In this document: positions 44,950-55,526 of the stretch, piece after piece
Numbering within the stretch: the first letter of the stretch is position 1
How the letters are laid out: each line of letters starts with the position of its first letter
From: Corella eumyota
Taxonomy: Eukaryota > Chordata > Ascidiacea > Phlebobranchia > Corellidae
Direction of reading: 5' to 3'
DNA length: 64,000 bases
Assembly: GCA_963082875.1 (NCBI GenBank)
Contig: OY720102.1
Location: 10,700,990-10,764,989, forward strand
Position numbers and translations under genes: made by a program
Notes under the pieces: generated by a model
Seen by the model: only the letters and a program-made list of their open reading frames with translations
Told to the model about the DNA's origin: nothing
Database searches by the model: none

Positions 44950-45380
44950 GTTCACAAACAATTTTACTAAACACACATGCCAGAACGTTACACTATGAAA
45001 AGTTATTTGTTATTTCGTTAAATGTCTGTTGCAATATTCCGCTCCGATTTCTAATAATGGACTTAACAAAACAAGTTCAATCGTTTAAAAACTTTTAAAA
45101 AAGAGTTATAGATATACTGATATAAATCATTGACTGGTAAGTTATTAAGATTTTAAAGTCTATAGCTATGAAGAGTTTAAAATTCAATTGAAATTAGCAA
45201 TTTTTTTTTGTTTTTCTAAGTATTATTTTAAAATAAGTATAATTTTACAAGGGGTTACTCTGCATTAAAAAAATAAATATTTTAGGTTAAAAAAAAGAAT
45301 CTTACCTTAAAGATGAAATTGCTTACCGAAGGTTTTTAAAAGTTGTTTTTTCCTAAAGATCTTTACAACTATGCAATTTC
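44950..45380. repeat. Locally duplicated block, copy 2
   Basis: Diverged direct copy of parts of 43490-43998. Non-coding. Confidence 0.6.
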
Positions 45381-45389
45381 GTGACTGTA

Positions 45390-45985
45390 AAGAAATTAAT
45401 TTGAGTTTGATTAATTAAAATAAAAAAAGTAACAAATCAAACCTTAGCATTTTAATGCTTACCAATTTGTTTTGCATTAAAAAAGAAATTAATTGCTTGC
45501 TTAATTTTCCAAAATGTAAAACAACATTTAAATGTTTGTTTACGTCAGACAAAAAAAGCAAATGATATTCTTACTATCATTTATACAAATTTAATTAATA
45601 CTTACCTTTTTTATTTTAGTCGTGCAACTGTTAAAGATATTTTTGCTTTTTTTTAATTGCTTGAACAACTCTTTAAACTTAACCTACGCTGTACTGGAAA
45701 TGTACAAAGACCAAAAAAATATTTATTTATTAAATGAACCTAAAGTAAAAAAAACCATTCTGCAATAGATAATTATACACATCCCGATCCTTCTGTGATT
45801 TTGTAAAATATACTAAAACAAGATTGTTAAGTAGATTATTTATGCTCAACATTACAAAATTATGTAAAGATTTAAAAAGTGAGCACACTCATTGAAAGTA
45901 TTTTATATTATTGCTTTATATTTCTAAATACAAATTTTGTTATGTTTTAAAAATGAAGTCTACACAAAAAAACTCTTTCGTGTTA
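45390..45985. other. AT-rich stretch, nothing recognised
   Basis: No gene, tRNA or shared repeat seen. Confidence 0.5.
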
Positions 45986-45993
45986 GTTTAAAC

Positions 45994-46057
45994 ATGTGCC
46001 TTTGCCTTTTTTGTGCCTTCCAAGCACTGGTTCTGGGTTCGACTCTCGTTCGACGCA
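45994..46057 (+). tRNA. tRNA-Gly (TCC)-like pseudogene
   Basis: The 3-prime half is Gly-like: tgccttccaagca anticodon arm with TCC, then ggttcgactctcgttcgacgca. The 5-prime half is not a proper acceptor and D arm. Confidence 0.55.
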
Positions 46058-46059
46058 TG

Positions 46060-46635
46060 ACTTTTAATTCAAAAATAGTGTTAAATTGTTTATAATAAAA
46101 TATACATAGTTTAATATAAAATAATTTTTTTAACTTATGTAGCAATAAAGCAAACATTAAATGTATATAACCCCACATTATCCCACTGTGAATTTTACCC
46201 GACTCTGTTGTTTTTAAATTTGTTAATTAAACGTGAACAACCAAAAAATAATTTAATATGCGTTATTAAACATTTGAAAAATTTAAAGACAATATTTTTT
46301 ATAGAAAAAAATGTCGTGCTTTAAAATGAATATAGTTAAAATATATTATATTAATTAATGATATCCAGATAAGCCAATATAATACATAAAATTTGTTTCA
46401 AAAATGGTAATAAGTTTACTTAATCTGGAACTTTCTAACGAAAGTTTAAGCTTTATTTGATACGAATAAGTTAAGTCATTTAAAGTGCAAAAAAAATAAA
46501 AAAATTTTTTAAGTTGTTAAGCTTTCAACTTTTAAAACAGTAGACGATAATAAGCGAGAATATATAAACTATAAAAAATTTTGATTTTAAATTCTTCTTT
46601 TTATTTTGATATTAATTCAATACCTTAATATTCAA
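46060..46635. other. AT-rich stretch, nothing recognised
   Basis: No gene or shared repeat seen. Confidence 0.5.
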
Positions 46636-46639
46636 AAAG

Positions 46640-46710
46640 TGTGTTATGGGTTGGTGGTAACGCGCCTGTCTTGTAAACAGGAGATCCTGGGTTCGATCCT
46701 CAGTAACGCC
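46640..46710 (+). tRNA. tRNA-Thr (TGT)
   Basis: Anticodon arm cctgtcttgtaaacagg with TGT, and T arm ctgggttcgatcctcag. The 3-prime strand taacgcc is intact, but the 5-prime acceptor strand tgtgtta has one or two weak pairs. T4 follows at once. Related to the Thr-CGT genes at 52882 and 63884 by body sequence. Confidence 0.8.
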
Positions 46711-46959
46711 TTTTCGTGTTTAAAACTATTATTGTTAAATTTAATAATTTTAATAAATAGTCTACTTTTTCTGATTTTTTAAAGAAGTAAGTCAAGATTT
46801 TGTATCAACTAACCCATAATAGCAATTATAATTAGAAAATTCGCCACACGATATCTTTAATTTAATGAGTTTCGTAATGCAGCACCCGGTTGAACAGAAA
46901 TAACCATTTATTTCAATATTTTTTGTAAATATTAAACTTATACAATTGTATTGGATTAT

Positions 46960-47075
46960 GTCAGGATGGCCGAGTGGTCTAAGGCGTCAGTCTCAAGGTA
47001 AAGTCTTTGCTGTTGGGTGGTGATGGGTGTTCTGGTCTCCGAATGTAGTCGTGGGTTCGAATCCCACTTCTGACA
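46960..47075 (+). tRNA. tRNA-Leu (CAA) with intron
   Basis: Acceptor gtcagga/ttctgac, D arm ggccgagtggtctaaggc, anticodon CAA at 46994-46996, exon 1 ending at 46997, intron about 46998-47029, second exon from ttctggtctccgaatg, T arm gtgggttcgaatcccac. The canonical eukaryotic Leu-CAA form, where the intron directly follows position 37. An inverted relative is at 48167-48277 with the flanks also duplicated. Confidence 0.9.
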
Positions 47076-47079
47076 TTAG

Positions 47080-48160
47080 TTTTAAATGACTAAAACACGA
47101 TTTTTGAAATAAATAACTTTTCAATTTCATTAGTGTAGGCATAACGTCAGGTTAAAAATAAAGTTGAGTTTATTCACAAGTACAACGATATAACACGTAA
47201 CTAAATTTATTTGATAAAAAAATTTAACTTTTTTATTTTTAAACTTAACCTTCATAAAGAAACAAGTATTTAATTATAAGTGGATTACCAGCGTTACAAA
47301 TTGCAAATTTGACTGTAACTTACCTTTGCACAACAAGCAGCAAGCATTAAAATTAAGCGTACAATCACTTGATAAGATAATTGTGTTTGGCTTAAAAGTA
47401 ACTAAGTTAAAAGTTAAAAATAAGTTCCCTAGTCCGATTATTTGAAAAAACTTTTATGTAACAAATATTGTTAATTAATTTAATAAAGCAAGTATTTTTT
47501 GCTAATATTCTTATTAACAATATAGGTCAAGTCTAAATCCGAATTATATATTAGTGGTAAAGTGTTTAGCCAAAAGCAAACAATGAAGGTAACGTAGCAA
47601 ACATTTATCGATGGAATACCGTAACAAATCCTCTATTTTCAAGTTTATTGTAACTAGTTATCTGTCCTAAGTTACTTGCCCCCTCCCATTAGTCACTTGG
47701 GCACACCTTGTCCACTGTGGGTTGTATTACGTAACTTGTAATTTAAACTGTAAGAAATAAATTGTTTAAGATGTCACGTAGTAAACAGCCTGGTGAATGG
47801 TTGTGTTTGGTTGCTCGATTGTGATGATAATCGTCTTGTAAATAAATCTGTCATATACAGAATTTGGTGCGAGATCAGTAGTTAACAAAATAGGTAAACG
47901 CATACGCGGCAGAATACTTTACAATATTTATCTATAATTCTTTACTTCTTAAATTGTAAATTTAACCACTATTTTAAAATCATAATGAAACACAATGAAT
48001 GAAATGTTAAATATTTGGGGTAGGTCAAAGAAGTATACCGTTGTCCTTTCCTGACAATAGCATACATAAACTTTTAAAAAAAATAAAATTATACCAACAC
48101 TAGTAAAAACAGAGGATTATTTATTTAATTTTAATTCAAAAATCGTGTTTTAGTCATTGA
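47080..48160. other. Spacer between inverted tRNA-Leu copies
   Basis: Flanks near 47083-47110 reappear reversed at 48130-48160. The remainder is non-coding and AT-rich, with no gene seen. Confidence 0.5.
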
Positions 48161-48166
48161 AAACGA

Positions 48167-48277
48167 TTACAGAAATGGGATTCGAACCCACGCCTCCATT
48201 CGGACACAAGAATACTCAACACCGCACAAAATATTTTATCTTAAGTCTAGCGCCTTAGACCACTCGGCCATCCTGAC
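48167..48277 (-). tRNA. tRNA-Leu with TAA anticodon and intron, from a Leu-CAA body
   Basis: Minus strand: gtcaggatggccgagtggtc is identical to the Leu-CAA gene at 46960, but the loop reads cttaag, giving anticodon TAA (48241-48243). It keeps an intron of about 27 nt in the same place and a T arm ttcgaatccca. The acceptor 3-prime strand ttctgta mismatches two of seven positions, so expression or stability is uncertain. Confidence 0.75.
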
Positions 48278-48421
48278 ACAATTTCTTTACATTTTTTTTA
48301 ATTTAATATTTACGAAAAAATGCAGTAAAAGTTATTTTGTTAAACCAGGGGCGGCATTACGAAACTAGTTAAAATAAAGATATCGAGTGGCAAATTTATT
48401 AAAAAGAATTGCTATTATAGG

Positions 48422-49460
48422 TTAGTTGATACAAATTCTATTTTCTTTGTATTTTCTTCTTTTTTTTCCTGCTCCTCCATGAATTATTGTGGCATCGATG
48501 AAATCTACAAAGCTGTTATCATTTTCAAAAGCAGATAGCGTTGAAGACGAATTTCCAGCCATTTTTACTTTTTTAGGTGTAGAAGTGAAAAATTGTTTAA
48601 TACTGTCACGACTAATAGGGGATAAGGCATCTCGAGCAGGATCAACCTCGTAATCATAATCTTTGTTACGTGGGCGTTTTCTACCCGATTTCCCCTCCGA
48701 ACCACGATTTTTTCTAATCATTTTTGACAATGAGTACGTATGTCTATCTTTATCTTTAAGATTCTTGAATAGCCATTTGAACTGCCAAAATATGAAAACA
48801 TAACCCTGAACTTAAGCACGAGCATCGCGATGGTTCAGGATTTAAAATCACGCTGTTAAATTATTAAGTTACCAGGTCGGGATAAATAATGATTTGGCGC
48901 ACAAACGACTTTAACTGCTGTGCGATTTCAACTAAACTAAAATACTCATCGTTTGAATTTTTTTTCTTTTCTTTAACGTTGTACCGCAAATTTTCACATT
49001 GTTTAATATCAAGTGGACGGTCCACTGGCATTCGATCTTGATTTACTTCATTGCTTTTTTCTGTTTGCAATTTATTATACACTTTTTTAGGTTTTTAAAA
49101 GTCAGATTGAATTTCTATATCTTGAAGTACAGTTTTAAGAGTTGATAAATAAAAATCTTTCTTTTTTTTGAATTTCCATGTGGACTATCTTTATATTCCG
49201 ATTCGTCACCAAAATAATGTATTAAACATAACGAAGCATCTTTAGGTTTTTCTGGCAATAATGTAAAAACATTTCTTTGAAATCCAGGAGATACTTTCCT
49301 ACCAGAAATTCTAATCTTGTAGTACTTTCGTTTTATTCCCATTTTACAATTTTTTTCTTGTCCATCGCCCTTAAATCTGTATTGATCACAACTAAAGTCA
49401 TCTTTGCTCTTCCATGCGAATCGTGATGGTTCTCTTGAACATCAGTTTATATTTTTAAAT
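48422..49460 (-). pseudogene. Unassigned gene or transposon remnant, possible CG-1-like domain
   Basis: Three minus-strand frames in order. At 49115-49342, extended upstream without ATG to about 49440: KVSPGFQRNVFTLLPEKP then LCLIHYFGDES, which resembles the end of a CG-1 DNA-binding domain (F-RR-YWLL---LVHY). At 48864-49082: RPLDIKQCENLRYNVKEK, then ending QIIIYPDLVT. At 48422-48730: basic GKSGRKRPRNK, then Ser-rich, then AGKKRRKYKE. I recall similar blocks upstream of MULE-type transposases, but no transposase core is seen here. Could be exons of one gene or a decayed element. Confidence 0.35.
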
Positions 49461-49464
49461 CGTT

Positions 49465-49910
49465 TATGAAGAGTTATTGCGTGCTTTAAGTAACTTATAT
49501 GTTTTCCTTATCCTGCCAAATGTAAATTAAACTACTTGGCATTGAATAACAATTACTTTTTGACCTCACAATGCCTAGATTTCACACCTTTGTTTGTTGT
49601 TTTGCAATAAAGTTAAGTTTGGGGTATAGTTGTATAGTAAGTATAATAACATACTATTTAAAATTTTAATTTTGTCTTTTTACCGAACTTCTCAACTTTT
49701 TAAAATCTTAACTCGTTTTAAATCATTTTGGTTCTATAATGATAAGCTGACACAGGCTCAGCAAAAGAAATTTTTTACTCCCTTCACAAATCTTTTTTAG
49801 TGGCACGCTATTACAACTTTTAAGCTTTTCTGTGATTGTCGATATATTTTTGTTAAGTTGCTAAATTTAAAAATATTATTAAAAAGTTGCTATGGCATAA
49901 CTTCTTATCA
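49465..49910. other. AT-rich stretch, nothing recognised
   Basis: No gene or shared repeat seen. Confidence 0.5.
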
Positions 49911-50515
49911 CATTTAACCACAGGTGGGCAACGTTACTTAAAAAATCAATTTCGATAGCGGGCGTTCCGTTAATAAAATCACGAACTTCGATAAAACTAA
50001 ACCGTTACTTTAATACAAATGTATCGGAAGTTACCAAGAACGGTACTAGTAAACTTCAAAGTCTTAATAATTAGGCATACTATTAAGCGCAATAAGAAGC
50101 AATTAAAAACTAAAGCAAATTGCGCCACATTCGTCACATTTTTTAATTTGTTACGCCACCGTTTCCGATGTAAGAATACGAATTATTTTTAAAAGTTTGT
50201 AACAATACAATTTATTAAATTAACTTGTCCATCTGGTTATTAAAGTCGAGTTTTAAATAAACTTCTATATTATAACGACTAATTCTTCTTATAACACGTT
50301 TTTAAATCGTAAAATATCAATAAACCACATAAAATTCGTATATTTAAAACATTTTTGGTATTTACGTACTTTATCTAACGGAGGCACAATGTAACAAAAG
50401 TTAAGGGAACCGTTTATGATTTTCAAAGTTAACTTAAAAGTTAAATTTTAACGAAAAAAACAACTTCGTTAATCAACGATTAACGCACTAACAGTTTAGT
50501 GCCTTTGCATTTAAC
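49911..50515 (-). mobile_element. Non-autonomous hAT (deletion derivative of the 30.2-kb hAT)
   Basis: Element 49919-50507 (589 bp) with a perfect 8-bp target duplication catttaac at 49911-49918 and 50508-50515. Its left 120 bp match the right end of the second hAT (for example gttccgttaataaaatc, aaaccgttact, atgtatcggaagtta), and its right 430 bp match that element's left end (for example attgcgccacattcgtcac, ccacataaaattcgtatatt), both in reverse complement. No coding. It could be moved by the intact transposase at 30.9 kb. Confidence 0.9.
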
Positions 50516-50639
50516 GTAATTCAAACTACCTTTAATGATTTTGTTTTAGACTTAAATCTAGTTAAAAATGTTGTTAAATGATTGCCCGCCTTCAAATCAT
50601 AGGTTTAGCAACAATAAAACATAGTTATAGCAACAATAA

Positions 50640-51980
50640 TTATGATTAAATAAAAAAAAAAATTACCAGTTTCTTCATTTCTTTATGCCAATTTTTTTCT
50701 TTATACTAAGTATCTCGTTTTTAGTCTGTTTTTTTTTCTTTTTTTAACATTTACCTATTATTCTTATTTTTTTTATTTTCCTTATTTCTTGATTATCTAT
50801 TAACTCCTTAATCTCCCTGTTTTTCTTATTTCTCAATTTTCTAGTTTTTCTTTTTTAAATTTCCCTATTTTCGTATTTTTTGTTTTAAATTTCCCCATTT
50901 TCGTATTTTTTGTTTTTTCTGTTTTCCGATTCCTCCATCTCGTTTTTTCCACATTCCTCGGTTTCCCTATTTTTCTTATTCCTCGGTTTCCCCATTACCT
51001 TATTTCTCGGTTCCTCTATTATCTTTATTTCTCGGTTTCTGTATTTTTCGTATTCGTTGGTTTCCCCATTACCTTATTCCTTGGTTTCTCTATTTTCTTT
51101 ATTCTTCGGTTTCTCCATTACTTTTTTTCTCGGTTTTCCCATCACCTTATTCCTCGGTTTCTCTATTTTCTTTATTTTTCGGTTTTCACATTACCTTATT
51201 CCTCGGTTTCTCCATTTTCGTTATTCTTCGGTTTCCCCATTACTTTATTCCTTGGTTTCTCTATTTTCTTTATTCTTCGGTTTTCCCATTACCTTATTCC
51301 TCGGTTTCTCTATTTTCTTTATTCTTCGGTTTCCCCATTACCTTATTCCTCGGTTTCTCTATTCTTTCATTCTTCGGTTTTCCCATTACCTTATTCCTCG
51401 GTTTCTCTATTTTCTTTATTCCTCGGTTTCCCCATTACCTTATACCTCGATTTCTCTATTTTCCTTATTACTCGCTTTCCCCATTACCTTATACCTCGAT
51501 TTCTCTATTTTCCTAATTCCTCGGTTTCCCCATTACCTTATACCTCAGTTTCTCTTTTTTCTTATTCCTCGGTTTCCCTATTACTTTCTACCTCGGTTTT
51601 TCTATTTTCCTTATTTCTTGGTTTTCCCATTACCTTATACTTCGATTTCTCTATTTTTATTATTCCTCGATTTTTCTTATTCCTTGGTTTCTTTAGTTTC
51701 CCTATTCTTCGATTTCCTTATTCCTTACCTTGTTTTTTTATTTACCTGTTTTCGTTGTTTCTCGTTTTTTTCTGTTTTTTTCTTGTTTTTTTATCTTATA
51801 TTTATTTTTTTAAAATACAAAAAAAAAATTTCCGCGTTTTGCGCAACTTTAATTTTCTCCTTTTTCTCACTTTCCCCATTCCTTCTTTTAGTATTGCAAT
51901 ATTTCCTCGTTTTAGTGTTAATTTCTCGATTTCCTCATTCCTTCTTTTAGTGTTACCATTGTTTGGTCGATAATTTATTT
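50640..51980. repeat. Pyrimidine-rich tract with a 49-bp minisatellite
   Basis: The plus strand is almost all T and C. From about 50920 to 51720 a unit of about 49 bp (ccccattaccttattcctcg and gtttctctattttctttatt) repeats about 16 times. Starts of the word cattacc occur near 51285, 51334, 51381, 51430, 51479 and 51529. The 346-aa plus frame at 50910-51950 (Phe/Ser/Leu/Pro repeats) only reflects the tandem unit. Confidence 0.9.
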
Positions 51981-52430
51981 TTATAAATATGTTTCGATTC
52001 GTTCATATTTAAGTTACGTTCGTCAAGTGGTTTTAAAGTCAAGTGGTAATTTTATTTTTTGTGTAATTTTCGCTTCTTGTTAAAATACACGATTAAATTA
52101 AGATTTATTTTAATTTTTTACTGTGAATTTGTCATCTTTTAAAGTATAAGAAAATTTGTTCAGTTGCCAATGTAGTTGTATGTAGCTTAATTTAAATAAA
52201 TCCACATAAGCTTACTTTAAATTTTATCTTGATTTTATACGAAATTGTTTTTTATTTTATATGAAATTGCTAACAACCTTAAAGGTAGTTTGTCTATTTT
52301 AAAAGGATATCGATTGCTTTTAACTATAAATTGTTTATTAAATTTGCGGTTTTTATTGAACAACTCTTTTAGCATCAAAACTTTACCTCATTTTTTGTTG
52401 GTATTGATTCATATTTTTATCTAGTCATTT
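51981..52430. other. AT-rich stretch with possible LTR scrap
   Basis: At about 52175-52225, tgtagcttaatttaaataaa then ccacataagctta resembles the LTR start at 39600. Nothing else seen. Confidence 0.35.
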
Positions 52431-53010
52431 ACGCTTTATATTAAGTGCATATATTTAAATTAAACCTGGAAATTTAGTTTTACTAAACGGATGCCACCAA
52501 ACAAACATGGATTTGAACTTTAAAGTAAATTTAGTGTTTATTTTTTTAAATAGTCAGAATCTTATATTCCTGTACACAACCAATCATTAAAAACAATAAA
52601 AATTAATAAATTTGCTACTTGTGCAAAAACAGTGCACCGACTACCAAGCAAAAAGTACAAAAAACTATTAAAATTGAGTCGACTTCTTTTACATTTGCGT
52701 GTTAGAATTTGCATAAGCTGTTGATTACAGCCGGAAGATAATCAAGCCTTATTTAACATAAACGTCATGATAGGTTTACAAATCCTCGTGGTATTTAAAA
52801 TTTATCTTAATATTTTATAGTAATTACAAAAAATATGTTTTTAAAATTAACTACCAATCTTTTTATAGTAAAAAAATATCAGGCGTTACTGGGGATTGAA
52901 CCCAGGATCTCATGTTTACGAGACAGGCGCTTTACCACTAAGCTATAACGCCTTGGTGACTAAATAATTAAAATACTTATTCGATTCAAAAGTTTTTTTA
53001 AACAAAAATT
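52430..53010. repeat. Inverted copy of 22800-23360
   Basis: Reverse complement of the left arm, including its Thr-tRNA. Also a direct copy of 63480-64000. It marks the start of the right-hand tRNA region. Confidence 0.8.
52882..52952 (-). tRNA. tRNA-Thr (CGT)
   Basis: Minus strand: acceptor ggcgtta/taacgcc perfect, D arm gcttagtggtaaagc, anticodon arm cctgtctcgtaaacatg with CGT and one stem mismatch, T arm ctgggttcaatccccag. A run of T follows (gatatttttttac). Probably functional. Confidence 0.85.
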
Positions 53011-54708
53011 TGTTATTACGAATTATGCACTCCTGTCTGGTAATGTTCAGGCAAGTGGTGGGCAATATAAGGGAGTTTTGAAAAAACACTGACCTTTATT
53101 AGATTTTTTCTGCAATCTAGTCCACCATCTAGCAAGATTTGTTAAACGTTGTCTTTTAAAAAAGATAAAGGTGTACTTTCCAAGTTTTTTATAGCCAATA
53201 GTCGTTCATCAACCTTTAAGATTTTTTCTGAAAAATTTCGTTCATCAACCTATAAGATTAATGGAAAAAATACAGATTCTTTATGTTCCATTAAATCAAT
53301 CATCTGCTATTGAATTTATAAAATTATTTTCGTTTTTTAAAGATGTTTAAAAGAAGCTGGTGATGCACATGTTAACGTTTGTAAAACTGTTTTAATATAT
53401 TTATATTGAAAAAAAGGATATCCCATACAATTATTGTTTTTTTAAAGAACGCAATAATTATGTCAAAGTAATTCTAAATTCAATATCATAACAAGCAAAA
53501 ATACTTACAACTACATTTATTTGATAAATAAAATACGATTTTAAATCATTTGATCATTTTTAAAATTAATCTCTATTAATAAATAAAGATAATCATAAAC
53601 ATTAATTAAGATTATCAACTAAATTATTAAATCAAATTTTATGTATTTAATTATTAGATAAATGTTTATCATTATTATTTTCCATTTAATTTAAAAGATT
53701 GCGGTTCGAGTCCACCTAGGGTCAAACATATAATCGTCTTTTTTTACAATTTTGCTTTGCAAATTTAATAGAAATGTCGCAAATCAGTCGTTTCTGTATC
53801 GCAATCATTGGCGCGTTTAGCTCTTTAACCAAAAAGTTGGAGGTTCGACCCCCCCCCCCAAAGAACGAAACTAGTTTTTTTTCTCATTTTTATTATTATA
53901 ATTTTGCTTTGCAAATTTAATAGAAGTGTCGCGAATTAGTCATATTTGTGTCGCAATAGATTGGCGCGTATTGCTCTTAACCGAAAGGTCGAAGGTTCGG
54001 GCCCATTCATGAACGAAATATATTATTACATTTTTATTATATTAATTTTGCTTTGCAAATTTAAACAAAGTGGGCGAAATAATCGTCTCTGTCGCGCAAT
54101 CGGTAAGGGCGTTCAGCTGTTAGGAGAAAGTTTGAAGGTTTAAGTCCACCAAGGGTCAAATTTATTTTGTTAAACATTTCTATTATTATAATTTTGATCT
54201 TGCTTCATTTTTATTACCATAATAATGTTTTGCAAATTTAATAAAAATGTCGCGAATCAGTTGTTGTTGTGTTGCAATGGTTGGCGCATTTGGCTATTAA
54301 CCGAAAGATCAACCAAGAGATAAAAATAGTTTTCTTTATATTTAAATTTTTTCCTTTGCAAATTTGTTTGAAACTCTTTTCACATGGAACCTCTAACTTT
54401 GTTTTTCTGGAATTAAACCATTATTTTAACGATTCATTTTAGCTTTTTATTAAAGGCAAATGTTTGTTTTAAATACGAAGGGCAATTTCGTTCTACTGAA
54501 CAGAAGCCACTCAATAAACATGGATTTAGACATTACTTAATTTAGCGTTTAATTTTGAAAGAAATTAGACAGAATTTTATATTCTTGTAAACAACCGACA
54601 ACTAAAGGCAGTTATTAATTAATAAATTTACTACACTCCATTTTTAACAAAACTTATCTTGGAGACAATATCAAACATCGGTGGTAAAGTTTATGCTTGT
54701 CAAGTTGG

Positions 54709-54758
54709 GATTTCTGGTTTTCACCCAGACGGTTCGGCTTCGATTTCCGGTGTAGAAA
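54709..54758 (+). tRNA. tRNA-Glu (TTC)-like, 3-prime part
   Basis: gatttctggttttcacccag (anticodon TTC) and T arm cggttcggcttcgatttccg match Glu-TTC. The 5-prime half is disturbed. Pseudogene. Copies at 56692 and 61552. Confidence 0.6.
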
Positions 54759-54899
54759 TAGTTTATTTATTTTCGACGTGCTTTTTAACGTTATGATGCA
54801 TAGATCGTTCAATTTGGGATTTTTCAACAAGAATTTAAATATTAAAATACTTTATTTTAAATACATTTGTTTGAAACGACATAACTGACTTTCTTTAAA

Positions 54900-54970
54900 G
54901 GCATTATGGCATAGTGTTAAAGCGCCTGTCTAGTAAAAAGGAGATCCTGGGATCGATCCCCATTAGCGCC
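54900..54970 (+). tRNA. tRNA-Thr (AGT)-like
   Basis: ggcatta acceptor, D arm gcatagtgttaaagc, anticodon arm cctgtctagtaaaaagg with AGT, T arm ctgggatcgatccccat. The T stem and acceptor are weakened, so function is doubtful. Two further copies at 56883 and 61757 share the same anticodon. Confidence 0.6.
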
Positions 54971-55135
54971 TAATTATTTACCGAACGACCAGTAAAAGTT
55001 TTTTTTTATGAAGGTACCGTCCAACGATATTCACCGAACAATGTTACTTATTTTTATGTGGAAAAACTCTTTGTTCCCTTTAAGACAGCTAGCGTGATTT
55101 TAGTTAAAAAATTAGTAAAAAAAATTAAAAAAATC

Positions 55136-55217
55136 CGTTGTCGACAGGATTCGAACCTTCGCGTGCAAAGCGCAAATGATATCAAGTCGATTGCCTTAAC
55201 GACTCGGTCACGCCAAC
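55136..55217 (-). tRNA. tRNA-Ser (TGA)-like pseudogene
   Basis: Minus strand gttggcgtgaccgagtcgtt, loop cttgata with TGA, T loop ttcgaatc. The anticodon stem is mismatched. Copy at 57110-57191. Confidence 0.6.
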
Positions 55218-55293
55218 TCGTATTTTGGATACTCGGAGCAGCCAGCGTGATTTAATCAAATTATTTAAAGTTTCATTAAAACATAAAATAAAG

Positions 55294-55364
55294 CGTTGGC
55301 ATAAGTCGAAACTGTGCGGGCAGAGCCTCAAAGAACTCAAACCTATAGCTTCGGCCACGACAAC
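55294..55364 (-). tRNA. tRNA-Ser-derived pseudogene
   Basis: Minus strand with acceptor gttgtcg but deleted D loop and no proper anticodon arm. Copy at 57268-57338. Inverted relative at 27969. Confidence 0.55.
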
Positions 55365-55444
55365 TCTAATGTTCCATTCTCGGAGCACCTTGTGTGATTT
55401 TAATTAGTTAATTAAATTTGTATTTAAACTAAAATTAAATAATG

Positions 55445-55526
55445 CGTTGTCGGCAGGATTCGAACCTGCGCGGGCAGAGCCCAATAGATTTCAAGTCTAT
55501 CGCCTTAACCACTCGGCCACGACAAC
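55445..55526 (-). tRNA. tRNA-Ser (TGA)
   Basis: 82 nt, acceptor gttgtcg/cgacaac perfect, D arm ggccgagtggttaaggc, anticodon arm atagacttgaaatctat with TGA, variable arm gggctctgccc, T arm gcaggttcgaatcctgc, discriminator G. T4 downstream within about 15 bp. The best Ser copy in the window, probably functional. Confidence 0.95.

Noticed and set aside
50910-51950. 346-aa open frame, Phe/Ser/Leu/Pro-rich
   Set aside because: It is the translation of a T/C-rich minisatellite with a 49-bp period. No codon logic, no domain.
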